DNA from: Novosphingobium sp. B1
GTDB lineage: Bacteria > Pseudomonadota > Alphaproteobacteria > Sphingomonadales > Sphingomonadaceae
DNA length: 64,000 nt
Direction: 5' to 3'
Assembly (NCBI RefSeq): GCF_900176395.1
Contig: NZ_FWXL01000007.1
Span: 1 to 64,000, forward strand
Positions 35,736 to 44,772 of this stretch are shown in pieces (position 1 is the stretch's first letter; the number at the start of each line of letters is the position of its first letter). The notes under the pieces are model-generated. The model had not been told where the DNA came from and did not search any database. It was given only the letters and a program-made list of their open reading frames with translations. Position numbers and translations under genes: made by a program.

Positions 35736-37115
35736 GTGATCCGAAGACTCCCCGCCCTGCTCTTCGCCCGGCTTGCTGCGTTGATCGCGGCGGCCAGCCT
35801 TTGCATTCAGCCTGCTGCAGCGCAATCGGTGCTGCGCGATGCCGAGACCGAGGCGCTGTTCCGCGATGCATCGGCCCCGATCTTTGCCGCCGCCGGGTTC
35901 AATCCGAAGGCAATCGACCTGGTCCTGCTCAACGATGGCTCGATCAACGCTTTCGTTGCCGGCGGGCAGGCGATCTACATTCACTCCGGGCTGATCGGTG
36001 CGGCGGACAGCGTCAATGAACTGCAAGGCGTTATCGCCCACGAACTCGGCCACATCACCGGAGGCCACGTGGTGCGGTTCAGTGAAGGGATGAAGCCGGC
36101 GACCGGCATAACCGTGCTTTCACTGCTCCTTGGCGGCCTTGCCGCGGCGGCGGGATCGCCGGACGCAGCGCTGGGCGTGTTCATGGCCGGTCAGCAGGCG
36201 GCATTGGGCAAGTTCCTCTCCTTCAGCCGCACGCAGGAAAGTTCAGCCGATGCCGCCAGCGTACAGTTTCTGACGAAAGCCGGCATTTCCGGGCGCGGAT
36301 CGGTCGAGTTCTTCAAGAAGCTGCAGAACCTCGAGTTCCGTTACGGCTACAGCTCGCGCGGCAACCCCGATGCCGAGTTCTACAGCACCCACCCGATGAC
36401 TGCAGACCGCCTGACAACACTGCAGGATGCGTTCGAGAAGGACCCGGCTTGGAACACCCCGCCTCCTGCCGAACTCCAGGCGCGCTTCCTGCGGGTGAAG
36501 GCCAAGCTTTATGGCTATCTTGCCGAGCCGCAGGACACGCTGCGCGCCTATCCCGAATATCTGACCGACGTGCCCGCCCGATACGCCCGCGCTTATGCGT
36601 TCCACAAGGAAGCCTTTGTCGACAAGGCGTTGGACGAAACCAAGGCCCTGATCGCCAGCGATCCGAAGAACCCCTACTTCAAGGAACTTGAAGGACAGAT
36701 CCTGCTGGAGTCCGGACGCCCGCAGGAAGCGCTGGAGCCGTTGCGCGAGGCGACGGCGCTGACCGGCAACGAACCCTTGATCGCCACGACCTTTGGCCAC
36801 GCGCTGATCGCAACCGAGGACAAGGCCAACTTTGCCGAAGCCGAGAAAGTGCTCAGGACCTCGGTGGCGCGCGACAAGGAAAACCCCTTCACCTGGTACC
36901 AGCTTGGCGTGATCTACGAAGCCAAGGGCGATATTCCGCGCGCCCGCCTCGCCAGTGCCGAACAGCAGCTCATGAACATGCAACTGGGCGAAGCTGTGCG
37001 CAGTGCCGAAGCGGCAGAGGCAGCCTTGCCCAAGGGCACGCCGGATTGGCTGCGGGCGCAGGATATCGCGATGTCGGCACGCGCCACCATGGAACGCCAG
37101 AAGAAATCGCGCTAG
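35736..37115 (+). CDS. M48-family metalloprotease with TPR domain (BepA-like), 459 aa
   Basis: Signal peptide to about residue 30, then a peptidase M48 domain with zinc-binding HELGH (near residue 106) and a downstream ESSAD supplying the third ligand, and a C-terminal TPR array (about 270-455). This is the arrangement of BepA, a periplasmic protease/chaperone that edits outer-membrane protein and LPS-transport assembly. The start is GTG 35736. The DsbA-like gene follows after ten bases. Confidence 0.92.
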   Translation: MIRRLPALLFARLAALIAAASLCIQPAAAQSVLRDAETEALFRDASAPIFAAAGFNPKAIDLVLLNDGSINAFVAGGQAIYIHSGLIGAADSVNELQGVIAHELGHITGGHVVRFSEGMKPATGITVLSLLLGGLAAAAGSPDAALGVFMAGQQAALGKFLSFSRTQESSADAASVQFLTKAGISGRGSVEFFKKLQNLEFRYGYSSRGNPDAEFYSTHPMTADRLTTLQDAFEKDPAWNTPPPAELQARFLRVKAKLYGYLAEPQDTLRAYPEYLTDVPARYARAYAFHKEAFVDKALDETKALIASDPKNPYFKELEGQILLESGRPQEALEPLREATALTGNEPLIATTFGHALIATEDKANFAEAEKVLRTSVARDKENPFTWYQLGVIYEAKGDIPRARLASAEQQLMNMQLGEAVRSAEAAEAALPKGTPDWLRAQDIAMSARATMERQKKSR

Positions 37116-37125
37116 GCACGCATTC

Positions 37126-37920
37126 ATGGCTGATCAAACACCTCGCCGCTTCGGAGCATTTGCTGCCCTTGCCCTGCTCTTTGCCGCAGGGGGTGCGGGC
37201 GCTGGCTGGTGGTATGCCCATTCGCAATCCCGTCCCGCCGAGGGTGACCAGCAGCTGGAGGCTTCGCTTTCGAGCGCAGGCATCGACGGCAAGGAGCGGG
37301 CCGCAATCGAAGGGCTGATCCGCACCTACATTCTCGAACACCCCGAAGTCCTGCCCGAGGCGATGGAGCGGTTGCAGCAGCGTGAGGCATCGGCACAGAT
37401 CGCGCCCATGCGCGGCGCGCTGGAAACCGCATTCCCGGGTGCCGTGCTCGGCAACCCCAACGGCAAGGTGACGCTGGTCGAATTTACCGATTTTGCTTGT
37501 ACCTATTGCCGGCAGAGCGTGAAGGCGATCGACGCCCTGGTGGCCAAGAACCCGGATCTGCGCGTGGTCGTGCGCGAGTTGCCGATCATTGCACCCGAAA
37601 GCGCGCCGGCAGCCCGGATGGCGCTGGCAGCGGCAGAGCAGGGCAAGTACCCCGCTTATCACAAGGCAATGTTCGAAGGCCCCCGCCCGTCCGACGCCAG
37701 CATAACGGCTGCGGCCACGGCAGCAGGCCTCGATCTTGCCTCGGCCCGCAGCTTTGCCGCGCGGCCCGATGTGGAAGAGGAGCTCAAGCGCAATCTGCAG
37801 ATGGCGCGCCAGCTCGGCATCAACGGTACGCCGGCATGGGTCATCGGCGAACAGCTGGTCCACGGCGCAGTACCGCAGGAAGACCTTCAGGCCGCAATCG
37901 ACGCTGCCCGCAAGCGCTGA
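37126..37920 (+). CDS. DsbA-family thiol:disulfide oxidoreductase, 264 aa
   Basis: A single N-terminal anchor or signal (residues about 10-28), an alpha-helical spacer, then a DsbA-like thioredoxin fold with FACTYCRQS (active-site C-x-x-C) and a cis-Pro in NGTPAWVIG. Close in layout to the BdbD/ScsC-like periplasmic proteins with an N-terminal oligomerisation segment. ATG 37126 is used. Next to BepA-like protease, it probably serves envelope protein folding. Confidence 0.92.
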   Translation: MADQTPRRFGAFAALALLFAAGGAGAGWWYAHSQSRPAEGDQQLEASLSSAGIDGKERAAIEGLIRTYILEHPEVLPEAMERLQQREASAQIAPMRGALETAFPGAVLGNPNGKVTLVEFTDFACTYCRQSVKAIDALVAKNPDLRVVVRELPIIAPESAPAARMALAAAEQGKYPAYHKAMFEGPRPSDASITAAATAAGLDLASARSFAARPDVEEELKRNLQMARQLGINGTPAWVIGEQLVHGAVPQEDLQAAIDAARKR

Positions 37921-38046
37921 TCGCCGATTTCCGGCGTGCTGGCACCAATTGCGTTGCAGCCCGTTGCTGTCACGTGGATCATGGCCTTTGCGGACCAAAG
38001 CCTGCAAGGCTAGCCTAACCCACCGCTAAAGGTTACAAACCGTTTC

Positions 38047-39192
38047 ATGGCAGCGCTGCCGTTCAGACCCACGCCGTTCTTCGGCAACAAGAACCGCGCC
38101 TTCTGGCGCCTGCAGTTCCTTGGCTGGGGCGGCGCGATGCTGCTGCGGGCGATGTCGTCCATCGCCAATGCGCAGCCATGGTCATTCCTGGTCATCGTCG
38201 TCATTGCCACAATCACCGGCTTCTCGATCTCGCTGATCTTGTCGGTGATCTACCGCGCGCTGATCAACCGGCGGCCAATCGTGACGTGGGGCGTAACCGC
38301 AGTGACCATGTCGGTCGCCGTGGGCCTGTATGCTTTCATCGACTCGTGGGTAATCAGTCTTTACCGGCAGGGTGGCGACGCCAGCTTTGCGCAGCTGTTC
38401 CTCGGCGTGTTCTACCTTGATCTCACGCTCGTCATATCGTGGACCGGCCTTTATTACGCGATCAATTTCTTCCTGCAGGTTGAAGAACAGAACGACCAGC
38501 TGATGCGGCTGGAAGCGCAGGCGACCTCGGCCCAGCTGGCCATGCTGCGCTACCAGCTCAACCCGCATTTCCTGTTCAATACGCTCAATTCCATCTCGAC
38601 GCTGGTCCTGCTCAAGCAGACGGAACCGGCCAACGCGATGCTTTCGCGTCTGTCGTCATTCCTGCGCTATACGTTGGTCAACGAACCAACTGCACGGGTG
38701 ACGGTGGCGCAGGAGATCGAGACGCTGAAGCTTTATCTCGACATCGAGCGCATGCGTTTCGAGGAGCGGCTGCGCACCGATTTTCGGATAGACGATGCCG
38801 TGCGCAGTGGCCTGATGCCCTCGCTGCTCCTGCAACCGCTGGTCGAAAACGCCATCAAGTACGCTGTCAGCCCTCTGGAATATGGAGCGGAAATCACGGT
38901 TGAAGCGCAACTCGTCGGTCCGATGCTGCGGGTTACCGTGTCCGACACCGGACCGGGCTTGTCACCGGGCACCGATCCTTCAAGCGTGTTCGGCGTGAGC
39001 AGTGACAGCACCGGCATAGGCCTTGCCAACATCCGCGATCGTTTGGTTCAGGCCTATGGCGAGAACCAGCGATTCGATATTTCAAACCGTCCCGAAGGAG
39101 GATTTCAGGTCGTGCTCGAACTGCCGTTCGAGGCAAAGCCAGAACCGGTTCAGGCAATTCCTGCCCGACGCCCGGCAGGGGTTGGCGCATGA
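38047..39192 (+). CDS. LytS-type sensor histidine kinase, 381 aa
   Basis: Four membrane segments (about 25-150), then the HisKA-less PF06580-type kinase: QLNPHFLFNTLNSIS with the phosphoacceptor His, an N box LLLQPLVENAIKYAV, and G boxes VSDTGPGL and GIGLANIRDRL. The response-regulator gene follows after 112 bp. Sensor helices have no periplasmic domain, so the signal is likely in the membrane. Confidence 0.93.
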   Translation: MAALPFRPTPFFGNKNRAFWRLQFLGWGGAMLLRAMSSIANAQPWSFLVIVVIATITGFSISLILSVIYRALINRRPIVTWGVTAVTMSVAVGLYAFIDSWVISLYRQGGDASFAQLFLGVFYLDLTLVISWTGLYYAINFFLQVEEQNDQLMRLEAQATSAQLAMLRYQLNPHFLFNTLNSISTLVLLKQTEPANAMLSRLSSFLRYTLVNEPTARVTVAQEIETLKLYLDIERMRFEERLRTDFRIDDAVRSGLMPSLLLQPLVENAIKYAVSPLEYGAEITVEAQLVGPMLRVTVSDTGPGLSPGTDPSSVFGVSSDSTGIGLANIRDRLVQAYGENQRFDISNRPEGGFQVVLELPFEAKPEPVQAIPARRPAGVGA

Positions 39193-39304
39193 TCGCGGGA
39201 ACCGACTGCCCTATTCATCGTCCTGTCATCAGCCACACTCCAACGGGGGGACCGTTTCGGGGGCGCAACGTGATCCAAGTCTGGACAAGACCCAAGGGAA
39301 CCGC

Positions 39305-40102
39305 ATGACGATCCGCACGATCCTCGTCGACGACGAGAAACTGGCCATTCAGGGGCTCCAGCTCCGCCTTCAGGCCTTCCCCGATGTCGAAGTGATCGAC
39401 ACCTGTTCGAATGGCCGTGAGGCCATCCGCAAGATCAAGACCGAGAAACCCGACCTGGTGTTCTGCGACATCCAGATGCCCGGCTTCGATGGCTTCTCGG
39501 TCGTCAAGGGCGTGATGGAGATCGATCCGCCCCTGTTCGTTTTCGTGACCGCCTATTCCGAGCACGCGATCAAGGCGTTCGAGGCCAACGCGGTCGACTA
39601 CCTGCTAAAGCCGGTTGAGGAAGACCGCCTTGCCGACGCGCTCGACCGCGCCCGTACCCGCCTTTCGGAAAAGCGTGGCCGCGAAGAAGCCGACAAGCTC
39701 AAGAACGTCCTTGCCGAAGTGGCACCCGATGCCCTGCCCGAGATCGAGGATGAGGGTGAACCGGTGGCTGGACGTTTCGAAAAGCTCATCAACATCAAGG
39801 ATCGCGGCAAGATCTTCCGCGTCGATGTCGACACGATCGAGCGCATCGAAGCTGCTGGCGATTACATGTGCATCTACACCGGCGACAATTCTCTGATCCT
39901 GCGCGAGACGATGAAGGATCTCGAACGCCGCCTTGATCCGCGCGTGTTCCAGCGCGTGCACCGTTCAAAGATCGTCAACCTCGATCAGGTGCGCCAGGTA
40001 AAACCGCATACCAATGGCGAATGCTTCCTGGTGCTGGAAAGCGGCGCGGAAGTGAAGGTATCGCGTTCGTACCGTGACGTGGTGGCGCGCTTCGTTCACT
40101 GA
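39305..40102 (+). CDS. LytTR-family response regulator, 265 aa
   Basis: Receiver domain with D9-D10, phospho-acceptor D55 in FCDIQMPG and Lys in YLLKPVEE, then an LytTR DNA-binding domain (FEKLINIKDRGKIFRVDVDTIERIEAAGDYMCIYTG ... FQRVHRSKIVNL). ATG 39305 has AAGGGAA upstream. It pairs with the LytS-type kinase to form a two-component system. Confidence 0.95.
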   Translation: MTIRTILVDDEKLAIQGLQLRLQAFPDVEVIDTCSNGREAIRKIKTEKPDLVFCDIQMPGFDGFSVVKGVMEIDPPLFVFVTAYSEHAIKAFEANAVDYLLKPVEEDRLADALDRARTRLSEKRGREEADKLKNVLAEVAPDALPEIEDEGEPVAGRFEKLINIKDRGKIFRVDVDTIERIEAAGDYMCIYTGDNSLILRETMKDLERRLDPRVFQRVHRSKIVNLDQVRQVKPHTNGECFLVLESGAEVKVSRSYRDVVARFVH

Positions 40103-40139
40103 ACTCGACAGAAAGGCCGGGAATGGTATTGCGCTCCGC

Positions 40140-41006
40140 ATGAGCAGTTTCTCCATTCCCGGCTTCGATCTGGAAGCTTTCGTCACCGCAACGCTGGCCG
40201 AGGACCTTGGAGAGGGTCTGCCCGGCGGCGGATACGATGTGACCAGCGACAGCGTGATCCCGGCAGACGCCCGTTTTTCGGGCGTGATGGACAGCCGCGA
40301 TGCCATATCGGTCTGCGGCCTGCCGATTGCAGCCGCGTTCTTCCGCGCGCTCGATCCCGCCATGAAAATCGATATTCTGGTTGATGAGGGCGCGCAGGTC
40401 CCGCCGGGGTCCGACCTCATGCGACTGGAGGGCAATGCCCGCGCGATGCTCACGGCCGAGCGCAGCGCGCTGAACACGGTGCAGCACCTGTCGGGCGTGG
40501 CCACGCTTACGCGCCAATATGTGGACGCGATGGGTGAGACAGACGCGCGCCTGCTGGACACACGCAAAACTATCCCCGGCCTGCGCCATCTCGAGAAGTA
40601 CGCCGTGCGTACGGGTGGCGGCACCAATCACCGCATGGGCCTGTGGGACGCAGCGATGATCAAGGACAATCACGTGTTGGTAGCGGGCGGTGTGGCCGAG
40701 GCCGTCCGCCGCGCGTTGGCCGCAGGGGTGAAGGACGTGATCTGCGAGGTCGACCATATCGACCAGATCCTGCCCGCACTCGAAGCCGGGGCAACGCGGC
40801 TCCTTCTCGACAATATGGGGCCAGACCTTTTGCGCGAGGCCGTTGCGCTCGTGGCGGGCCGAGTGCCTTGCGAGGCCTCGGGCGGCGTCCGTCTGGATAC
40901 GATAGGCGCGATTGCCGCTTCGGGCGTGGACTACGTTTCGGTTGGCCGCCTGACGCAAAGCGCGCCTGCGGCCGATATCGGCCTCGACTTCACGCCAATC
41001 GCCTGA
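40140..41006 (+). CDS. nadC: Nicotinate-nucleotide pyrophosphorylase NadC, 288 aa
   Basis: Quinolinate phosphoribosyltransferase of NAD synthesis: EDLGEGLPGGGYDVTSDSVIP near the N-terminus, LNTVQHLSGVATLTRQYVD, DTRKTIPGLRHLEKYAVRTGGGTNHRMGL and KDNHV, and EASGGVRLDTIGAIAASGVDYVSVGRL at the end. ATG 40140 starts 37 bp after the response regulator stop. Confidence 0.97.
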   Translation: MSSFSIPGFDLEAFVTATLAEDLGEGLPGGGYDVTSDSVIPADARFSGVMDSRDAISVCGLPIAAAFFRALDPAMKIDILVDEGAQVPPGSDLMRLEGNARAMLTAERSALNTVQHLSGVATLTRQYVDAMGETDARLLDTRKTIPGLRHLEKYAVRTGGGTNHRMGLWDAAMIKDNHVLVAGGVAEAVRRALAAGVKDVICEVDHIDQILPALEAGATRLLLDNMGPDLLREAVALVAGRVPCEASGGVRLDTIGAIAASGVDYVSVGRLTQSAPAADIGLDFTPIA

Positions 41007-41019
41007 ACGGAAACCCAAG

Positions 41020-41412
41020 ATGCGTCCCGCCACTATCCGAGCCTTTGAAATCAGCGTGATCGCCAGCCAGTTGATCCGCATCGTCAACATCGTCGCCAAT
41101 GCCGGGGCGATGGCGGCTGCGCTGGAAGTCGGCCGCAACGAGCTGCTGATCGGCCCGTTCGTCAATGCTCTGGTTGCCATCGGTCTCGCGCTCGCGGTGT
41201 CGCGCGGGCGATTTGCAATAGCGCGCTGGTTCCTCGTTGCGGTGATAGCACTCGACGTGCTTGGTCTCGGCGGCGTTCCTGCAGTGGCAACGATGATCGG
41301 CATTCCGTTCGCCATATTCTCGGTGATCGCCATCCTGCTGATGATTGCGGCAGGCGTGCTGATGTTCCTGCCTGCCTCGACGGCGTGGCTCAAGCAGGGC
41401 AAGGCTGACTGA
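41020..41412 (+). CDS. Small membrane protein of unknown function, 130 aa
   Basis: Four predicted membrane helices (about residues 12-30, 40-62, 68-90, 95-118) and no other domain. It lies 13 bp after nadC and 2 bp before the RNase T2 gene, so it belongs to that operon. I do not recognise the family. Confidence 0.75.
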   Translation: MRPATIRAFEISVIASQLIRIVNIVANAGAMAAALEVGRNELLIGPFVNALVAIGLALAVSRGRFAIARWFLVAVIALDVLGLGGVPAVATMIGIPFAIFSVIAILLMIAAGVLMFLPASTAWLKQGKAD

Positions 41413-41414
41413 GG

Positions 41415-42116
41415 GTGCGCGGCACGCTGATCGCCGTTGGACTGCTGGCGGCAACCCCGGCCCTGGCGAAGGGGTGGCAATGCAACGTGCCGCCGCAGAT
41501 CAACGTGCCACCCTCGCCCGCGCCCGACGCGCCCCCACGCATCGTCCCGACGACCGGCTATACGTTGGCAATAAGCTGGTCGCCCGAGTTCTGCCGCACG
41601 CGCAGGGACGATCCTGCACACGCCACGCAATGTTCAGGCCGTCTGGGAAGGTTCGGCTTCGTACTCCACGGCCTTTGGCCCGATGGCCAAGGCGGCAAGT
41701 TCCCGCAGTACTGCCCGTCTCGCCTGCTGCCCGATGCGACGACGCTGCGCCGCAACTTCTGCACCACGCCGTCGGCTGACCTGATGATGCATGAATGGGC
41801 CAAGCACGGCACCTGCATGGGCATCAGCCCGGCCGACTACTTCGCCAAGGGTCGCGCGCTTTTCCAGAGCTTCGAGTTCCGCGACATGGCGCGCCTGTCG
41901 CGCACCGAAGGACTGGACGTGGGCAAGGTCAAGCAGGCGCTGGTCCTTGCCAACCCGCGTCTCCGCCCGGAAATGATCCGCCTGCTGCTCGGCCGCGACG
42001 GCTGGCTGCGCGAGATTCACCTGTGCCATTCGCGCAAGCTGAAGCCGGCACGCTGCCCCATCGGCAATAGCGGTCCGCCGGACACGGTGCCGGTGAAGAT
42101 CTGGCGCTCCTTTTGA
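41415..42116 (+). CDS. RNase T2-family ribonuclease, 233 aa
   Basis: Signal peptide (to about residue 19), then both catalytic segments: FVLHGLWPDG (CAS I, His) and HEWAKHGTC (CAS II, His-Glu-His). Six or more cysteines suit a periplasmic, disulfide-bonded enzyme that cuts RNA to 3'-phosphates. The GTG start at 41415 follows the preceding stop by two bases. T2 nucleases are scattered among bacteria; this one would scavenge RNA in the periplasm. Confidence 0.92.
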   Translation: MRGTLIAVGLLAATPALAKGWQCNVPPQINVPPSPAPDAPPRIVPTTGYTLAISWSPEFCRTRRDDPAHATQCSGRLGRFGFVLHGLWPDGQGGKFPQYCPSRLLPDATTLRRNFCTTPSADLMMHEWAKHGTCMGISPADYFAKGRALFQSFEFRDMARLSRTEGLDVGKVKQALVLANPRLRPEMIRLLLGRDGWLREIHLCHSRKLKPARCPIGNSGPPDTVPVKIWRSF

Positions 42117-42126
42117 GGCTCGCGTT

Positions 42127-42582
42127 CTAACGTCGCTCGCGGAAGAAGCCGCGCAGCAATTCGCCAGATTCCGATTCGCCCATGCCCGAATAGACCTCGG
42201 GTCGGTGCAGGCAAGTGGCCTGGTCGAACACGCGCGCACCATGCTCAACCGCGCCGCCCTTGGGATCGCTGGCGGCGTAATAGACACGGGCGATGCGGGC
42301 ATGGGCGATGGCACCAGCGCACATCGCGCAAGGTTCCAGGCTGACCCACAAGTCGCAGCCTTCAAGGCGCTCCTGCCCCAAAGCTGCGGCGGCAGCGCGA
42401 ATCGCCAGCACTTCGGCGTGGGCTGTGGGATCGCACAATGTCCGCGGCTGGTTGTGCGCGGCGGCTATGAGCGTTCCGTCCTTGACGATGACCGCGCCAA
42501 TGGGCACTTCGCCTTCACCGGCAGCGGTTCGGGCTTGATCCAAGGCCAGTCGCATCGGTTCGGGAAGAGGCCAGCGGGTCAT
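42127..42582 (-). CDS. tadA: tRNA-adenosine (wobble) deaminase TadA-like, 151 aa
   Basis: Cytidine-deaminase fold with HAEV (catalytic Glu) and PCAMC (zinc ligands), as in TadA, which makes inosine at the tRNA-Arg wobble position. The start is ATG 42582 (MTRWPLPEPM); the frame upstream runs toward the rpmB promoter. A general nucleoside deaminase cannot be excluded. Confidence 0.92.
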   Translation of the reverse strand: MTRWPLPEPMRLALDQARTAAGEGEVPIGAVIVKDGTLIAAAHNQPRTLCDPTAHAEVLAIRAAAAALGQERLEGCDLWVSLEPCAMCAGAIAHARIARVYYAASDPKGGAVEHGARVFDQATCLHRPEVYSGMGESESGELLRGFFRERR

Positions 42583-42702
42583 GATGCGGGGTATAAGGAG
42601 CGGATTGACGCTTTCAAACTCCGAATCCTTGACTTCGCCCCGTGAATCGATAAGAGCCGCGCCTTCCCGATAGGTATTATCGAACACAAGCGAGTTTTAG
42701 CC

Positions 42703-42987
42703 ATGTCGCGTATCTGCGAACTGACCGGTAAGGGCCGCCAAGTCGGTCACAACGTAAGCCACGCCAACAACAAGACCAAGCGTCTGTTCCTGCCCAATCT
42801 CCAGAACGTCACGCTGATGAGCGAGAAGCTGGACCGCAGCTTCAAGTTCCGCGTTTCGACGCACGGTCTGCGCTCTGTCGAGCATAACGGTGGCCTCGAC
42901 AACTGGCTGCTCAAGCAGTCGGACACCAAGCTTTCGACGCGCGCCCTCAAGGTGAAGCGCGAGCTGGTCAAGGCGAACGCCGCCTAA
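42703..42987 (+). CDS. rpmB: 50S ribosomal protein L28, 94 aa
   Basis: Canonical L28: [27 protein letters not shown] at the start and LKVSTHGL-like and KVKRELVKA near the end. A TTGACT at 42629-42634 is a plausible -35 for its promoter in the divergent gap with tadA, though the -10 is not obvious. Confidence 0.98.
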   Translation: MSRICELTGKGRQVGHNVSHANNKTKRLFLPNLQNVTLMSEKLDRSFKFRVSTHGLRSVEHNGGLDNWLLKQSDTKLSTRALKVKRELVKANAA

Positions 42988-43017
42988 TCTTCTGCCCGCA
43001 AGGGTTGAAACAGCAAG

Positions 43018-43050
43018 GCCCCCATCCTCAGCGGATCGGGGGCTTTTGTT
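43018..43050. terminator. Terminator after rpmB
   Basis: GCCCCCATCC pairs with GGAT-C-GGGGGC, one bulge, around TCAGC, followed by TTTTGTT. It ends rpmB and lies 18 bp before the stop of the convergent gene. Confidence 0.8.
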
Positions 43051-43067
43051 GCGCCTGCCTCCGGGCA

Positions 43068-44102
43068 TTACGGCGCTGGTAATGCTGCCGGCTCAAGGCG
43101 AAGCTGGAGCAGGCGCGTTTCCTGCAGCGCAGCGTCGTTCGCATCGCTGACAAGCCAGAGATCGAGATGATCTCCTGCCGGGGCCAGAACCATGCCCTCC
43201 CAATTCTCGCGCAGGACGGGTCCGTCGATGCGCCCCAGCTCCCGGGTTGCCAACGGACGGCGCGGATCGAAAGCGGCGAAGTCTGCCAAGACCAGGCGGG
43301 CCTCGAAATGCGGAGGGAACAGCGCCAGCCGGCGCACAAGAATAAGCACGCGTCCGTCGGGAAGCGTGGCTGCATCTACCGGATCGAAGCCGGCAGGCAC
43401 GGTGATGCCAAACTTCTGTGCCCGCGAACGCGCCGGCTGACTTGCGAACAGCAGCCCGAGGTGAAGTCCGCCAGCCCCCGTGCCGCATGATTCGCACAGC
43501 ATGATCCAGCGCCCATCGTTCAGACGCGCCATCGCCTCCACCCCGCCGTTGGCTGGCCAATCACGCGTTTCCGGCACGATCAGAAGGCGCGCGGTGCCGC
43601 TGCGGGCATCGGCCCGTACCACGCGTGGATCATCTTCCAGGCCGATCCACAGGCTGCCGTCCGATGGGTCCCGCACCGCGGATTCGGTATCGAAACCAAC
43701 ATAACCCCGCCCGTCCGGCCAGTGCTGCGAAATGAGGCGCGGCATCTGCAGCTTCATCGCTCCCGGCTCGATCGGCAAGCGCAGTGGCAGCGCACGGTTG
43801 CGGTCGCTGATGGCTAGGAGGCCGCCTTGCTGCAGGACAAGGGCCGAATAGCCGCCGAAGCGCTGGTCAGGCCCAGTCAGGCGCCACGCCTTTTCAAGAG
43901 CGAACGGTCCCAATGCGCGGCGTTCAGCCGGTGGAACCGACGCTGTCATGTCCGCTACGTCGATCCAAGGATTGAAGCTGAGCGGATCTACGCGCGCCGT
44001 ACTCCAGACAAGGAACAGCAGCGGCAGGAGCAGGACAACGATGGGGAGGGCACGGCGCACGTCAGCGCCGTTATCGGATTGCCCCTGCCCGTCAATCGGC
44101 AA
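43068..44102 (-). CDS. Esterase-like phytase-family protein, 344 aa
   Basis: One N-terminal membrane segment (about 18-35) exports or anchors a beta-propeller-like domain. Motifs GYSALVL, LLAISDRN, FDTESAVRDPSDGSLWIGLEDD and ENWEGMVLAP follow the family PF13449-type (esterase-like activity of phytase) pattern. The exact substrate is unknown. MsrB follows on the same strand, 29 bp upstream. Confidence 0.85.
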   Translation of the reverse strand: MPIDGQGQSDNGADVRRALPIVVLLLPLLFLVWSTARVDPLSFNPWIDVADMTASVPPAERRALGPFALEKAWRLTGPDQRFGGYSALVLQQGGLLAISDRNRALPLRLPIEPGAMKLQMPRLISQHWPDGRGYVGFDTESAVRDPSDGSLWIGLEDDPRVVRADARSGTARLLIVPETRDWPANGGVEAMARLNDGRWIMLCESCGTGAGGLHLGLLFASQPARSRAQKFGITVPAGFDPVDAATLPDGRVLILVRRLALFPPHFEARLVLADFAAFDPRRPLATRELGRIDGPVLRENWEGMVLAPAGDHLDLWLVSDANDAALQETRLLQLRLEPAALPAP

Positions 44103-44131
44103 ACATGGTTACCGACGGCACGAAGTAATGA

Positions 44132-44626
44132 TCAGGCAGGCCGGAACTTCAGCGCATCGCCATTTATGCAATAGCGCAAGCCCGTCGGTGCCGGACCATC
44201 ATCAAACACATGTCCGAGGTGCCCGCCGCACTGGCTGCAGTGCACCTCCGTGCGCGACATTCCAAGCGAACGGTCGCTGCTGGTTCCGACAGCCTTGGGC
44301 AGCGGCTTCCAGAAACTGGGCCAGCCAGTGCCGCTATCGAACTTCGTAGACGAGGCAAACAAGGCCGTGCCATCCGCCGCACAGGTGAAGGTGCCCTTGC
44401 GGTGTTCCTTGAGCAGAGGTGAGGTGAACGGACGCTCGGTGCCCTCCTCGCGCAGGATATAGAATTGCTCGGCGGTGAGGGTTCGCCGCCATTCGGCCTC
44501 GGTCTTCATGACCGGAAAGCGGCCCTTGGCAGCAGGCTTTGCGGTGCAAGCCGAGGCGAAGGGCAAGGCCGCACCAGCGCCAAGCAGAGCAAGGAAGCGA
44601 CGACGATCAGGGGAAGAAGCAGACAT
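44132..44626 (-). CDS. msrB: Exported peptide-methionine (R)-S-oxide reductase MsrB, 164 aa
   Basis: A twin-arginine signal (RRRFLALLG, residues 8-16) ends near ASAC27, a lipobox, so the enzyme should be folded before export and possibly lipid-anchored. The MsrB fold has the catalytic Cys153 in RYCING. Of the four zinc-binding cysteines, C82, C130 and C133 are kept, but the fourth is D85. It repairs oxidised methionines in envelope proteins. Confidence 0.92.
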   Translation of the reverse strand: MSASSPDRRRFLALLGAGAALPFASACTAKPAAKGRFPVMKTEAEWRRTLTAEQFYILREEGTERPFTSPLLKEHRKGTFTCAADGTALFASSTKFDSGTGWPSFWKPLPKAVGTSSDRSLGMSRTEVHCSQCGGHLGHVFDDGPAPTGLRYCINGDALKFRPA

Positions 44627-44642
44627 GCCAGAGCCTTTCGGT

Positions 44643-44728
44643 GTCCTGCCGGTGGGCGGAGGATGGACCTCGAGGGGGGCGGATTGCCCGCCGGCAGGAC
44701 ATGACTCGATCTAGTCCAGTCCTGCCGG
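44643..44728. repeat. Three-armed palindromic repeat between P450 and msrB
   Basis: GTCCTGCCGGTGGGC (44643-44657) is inverted at 44686-44700 with one mismatch, and the 10-bp GTCCTGCCGG recurs at 44719-44728. The middle arm can pair with either neighbour, so two alternative hairpins are possible in the P450-msrB intergenic gap. Confidence 0.75.
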
Positions 44729-44772
44729 TTCCATCGTGACGAAGATCATAGCATGTTATCCTGTCGCCAGGA

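Noticed and set aside
36243..37127. 294-aa reverse frame opposite the M48 protease
   Set aside because: No domain is recognisable and the forward gene has all catalytic motifs.
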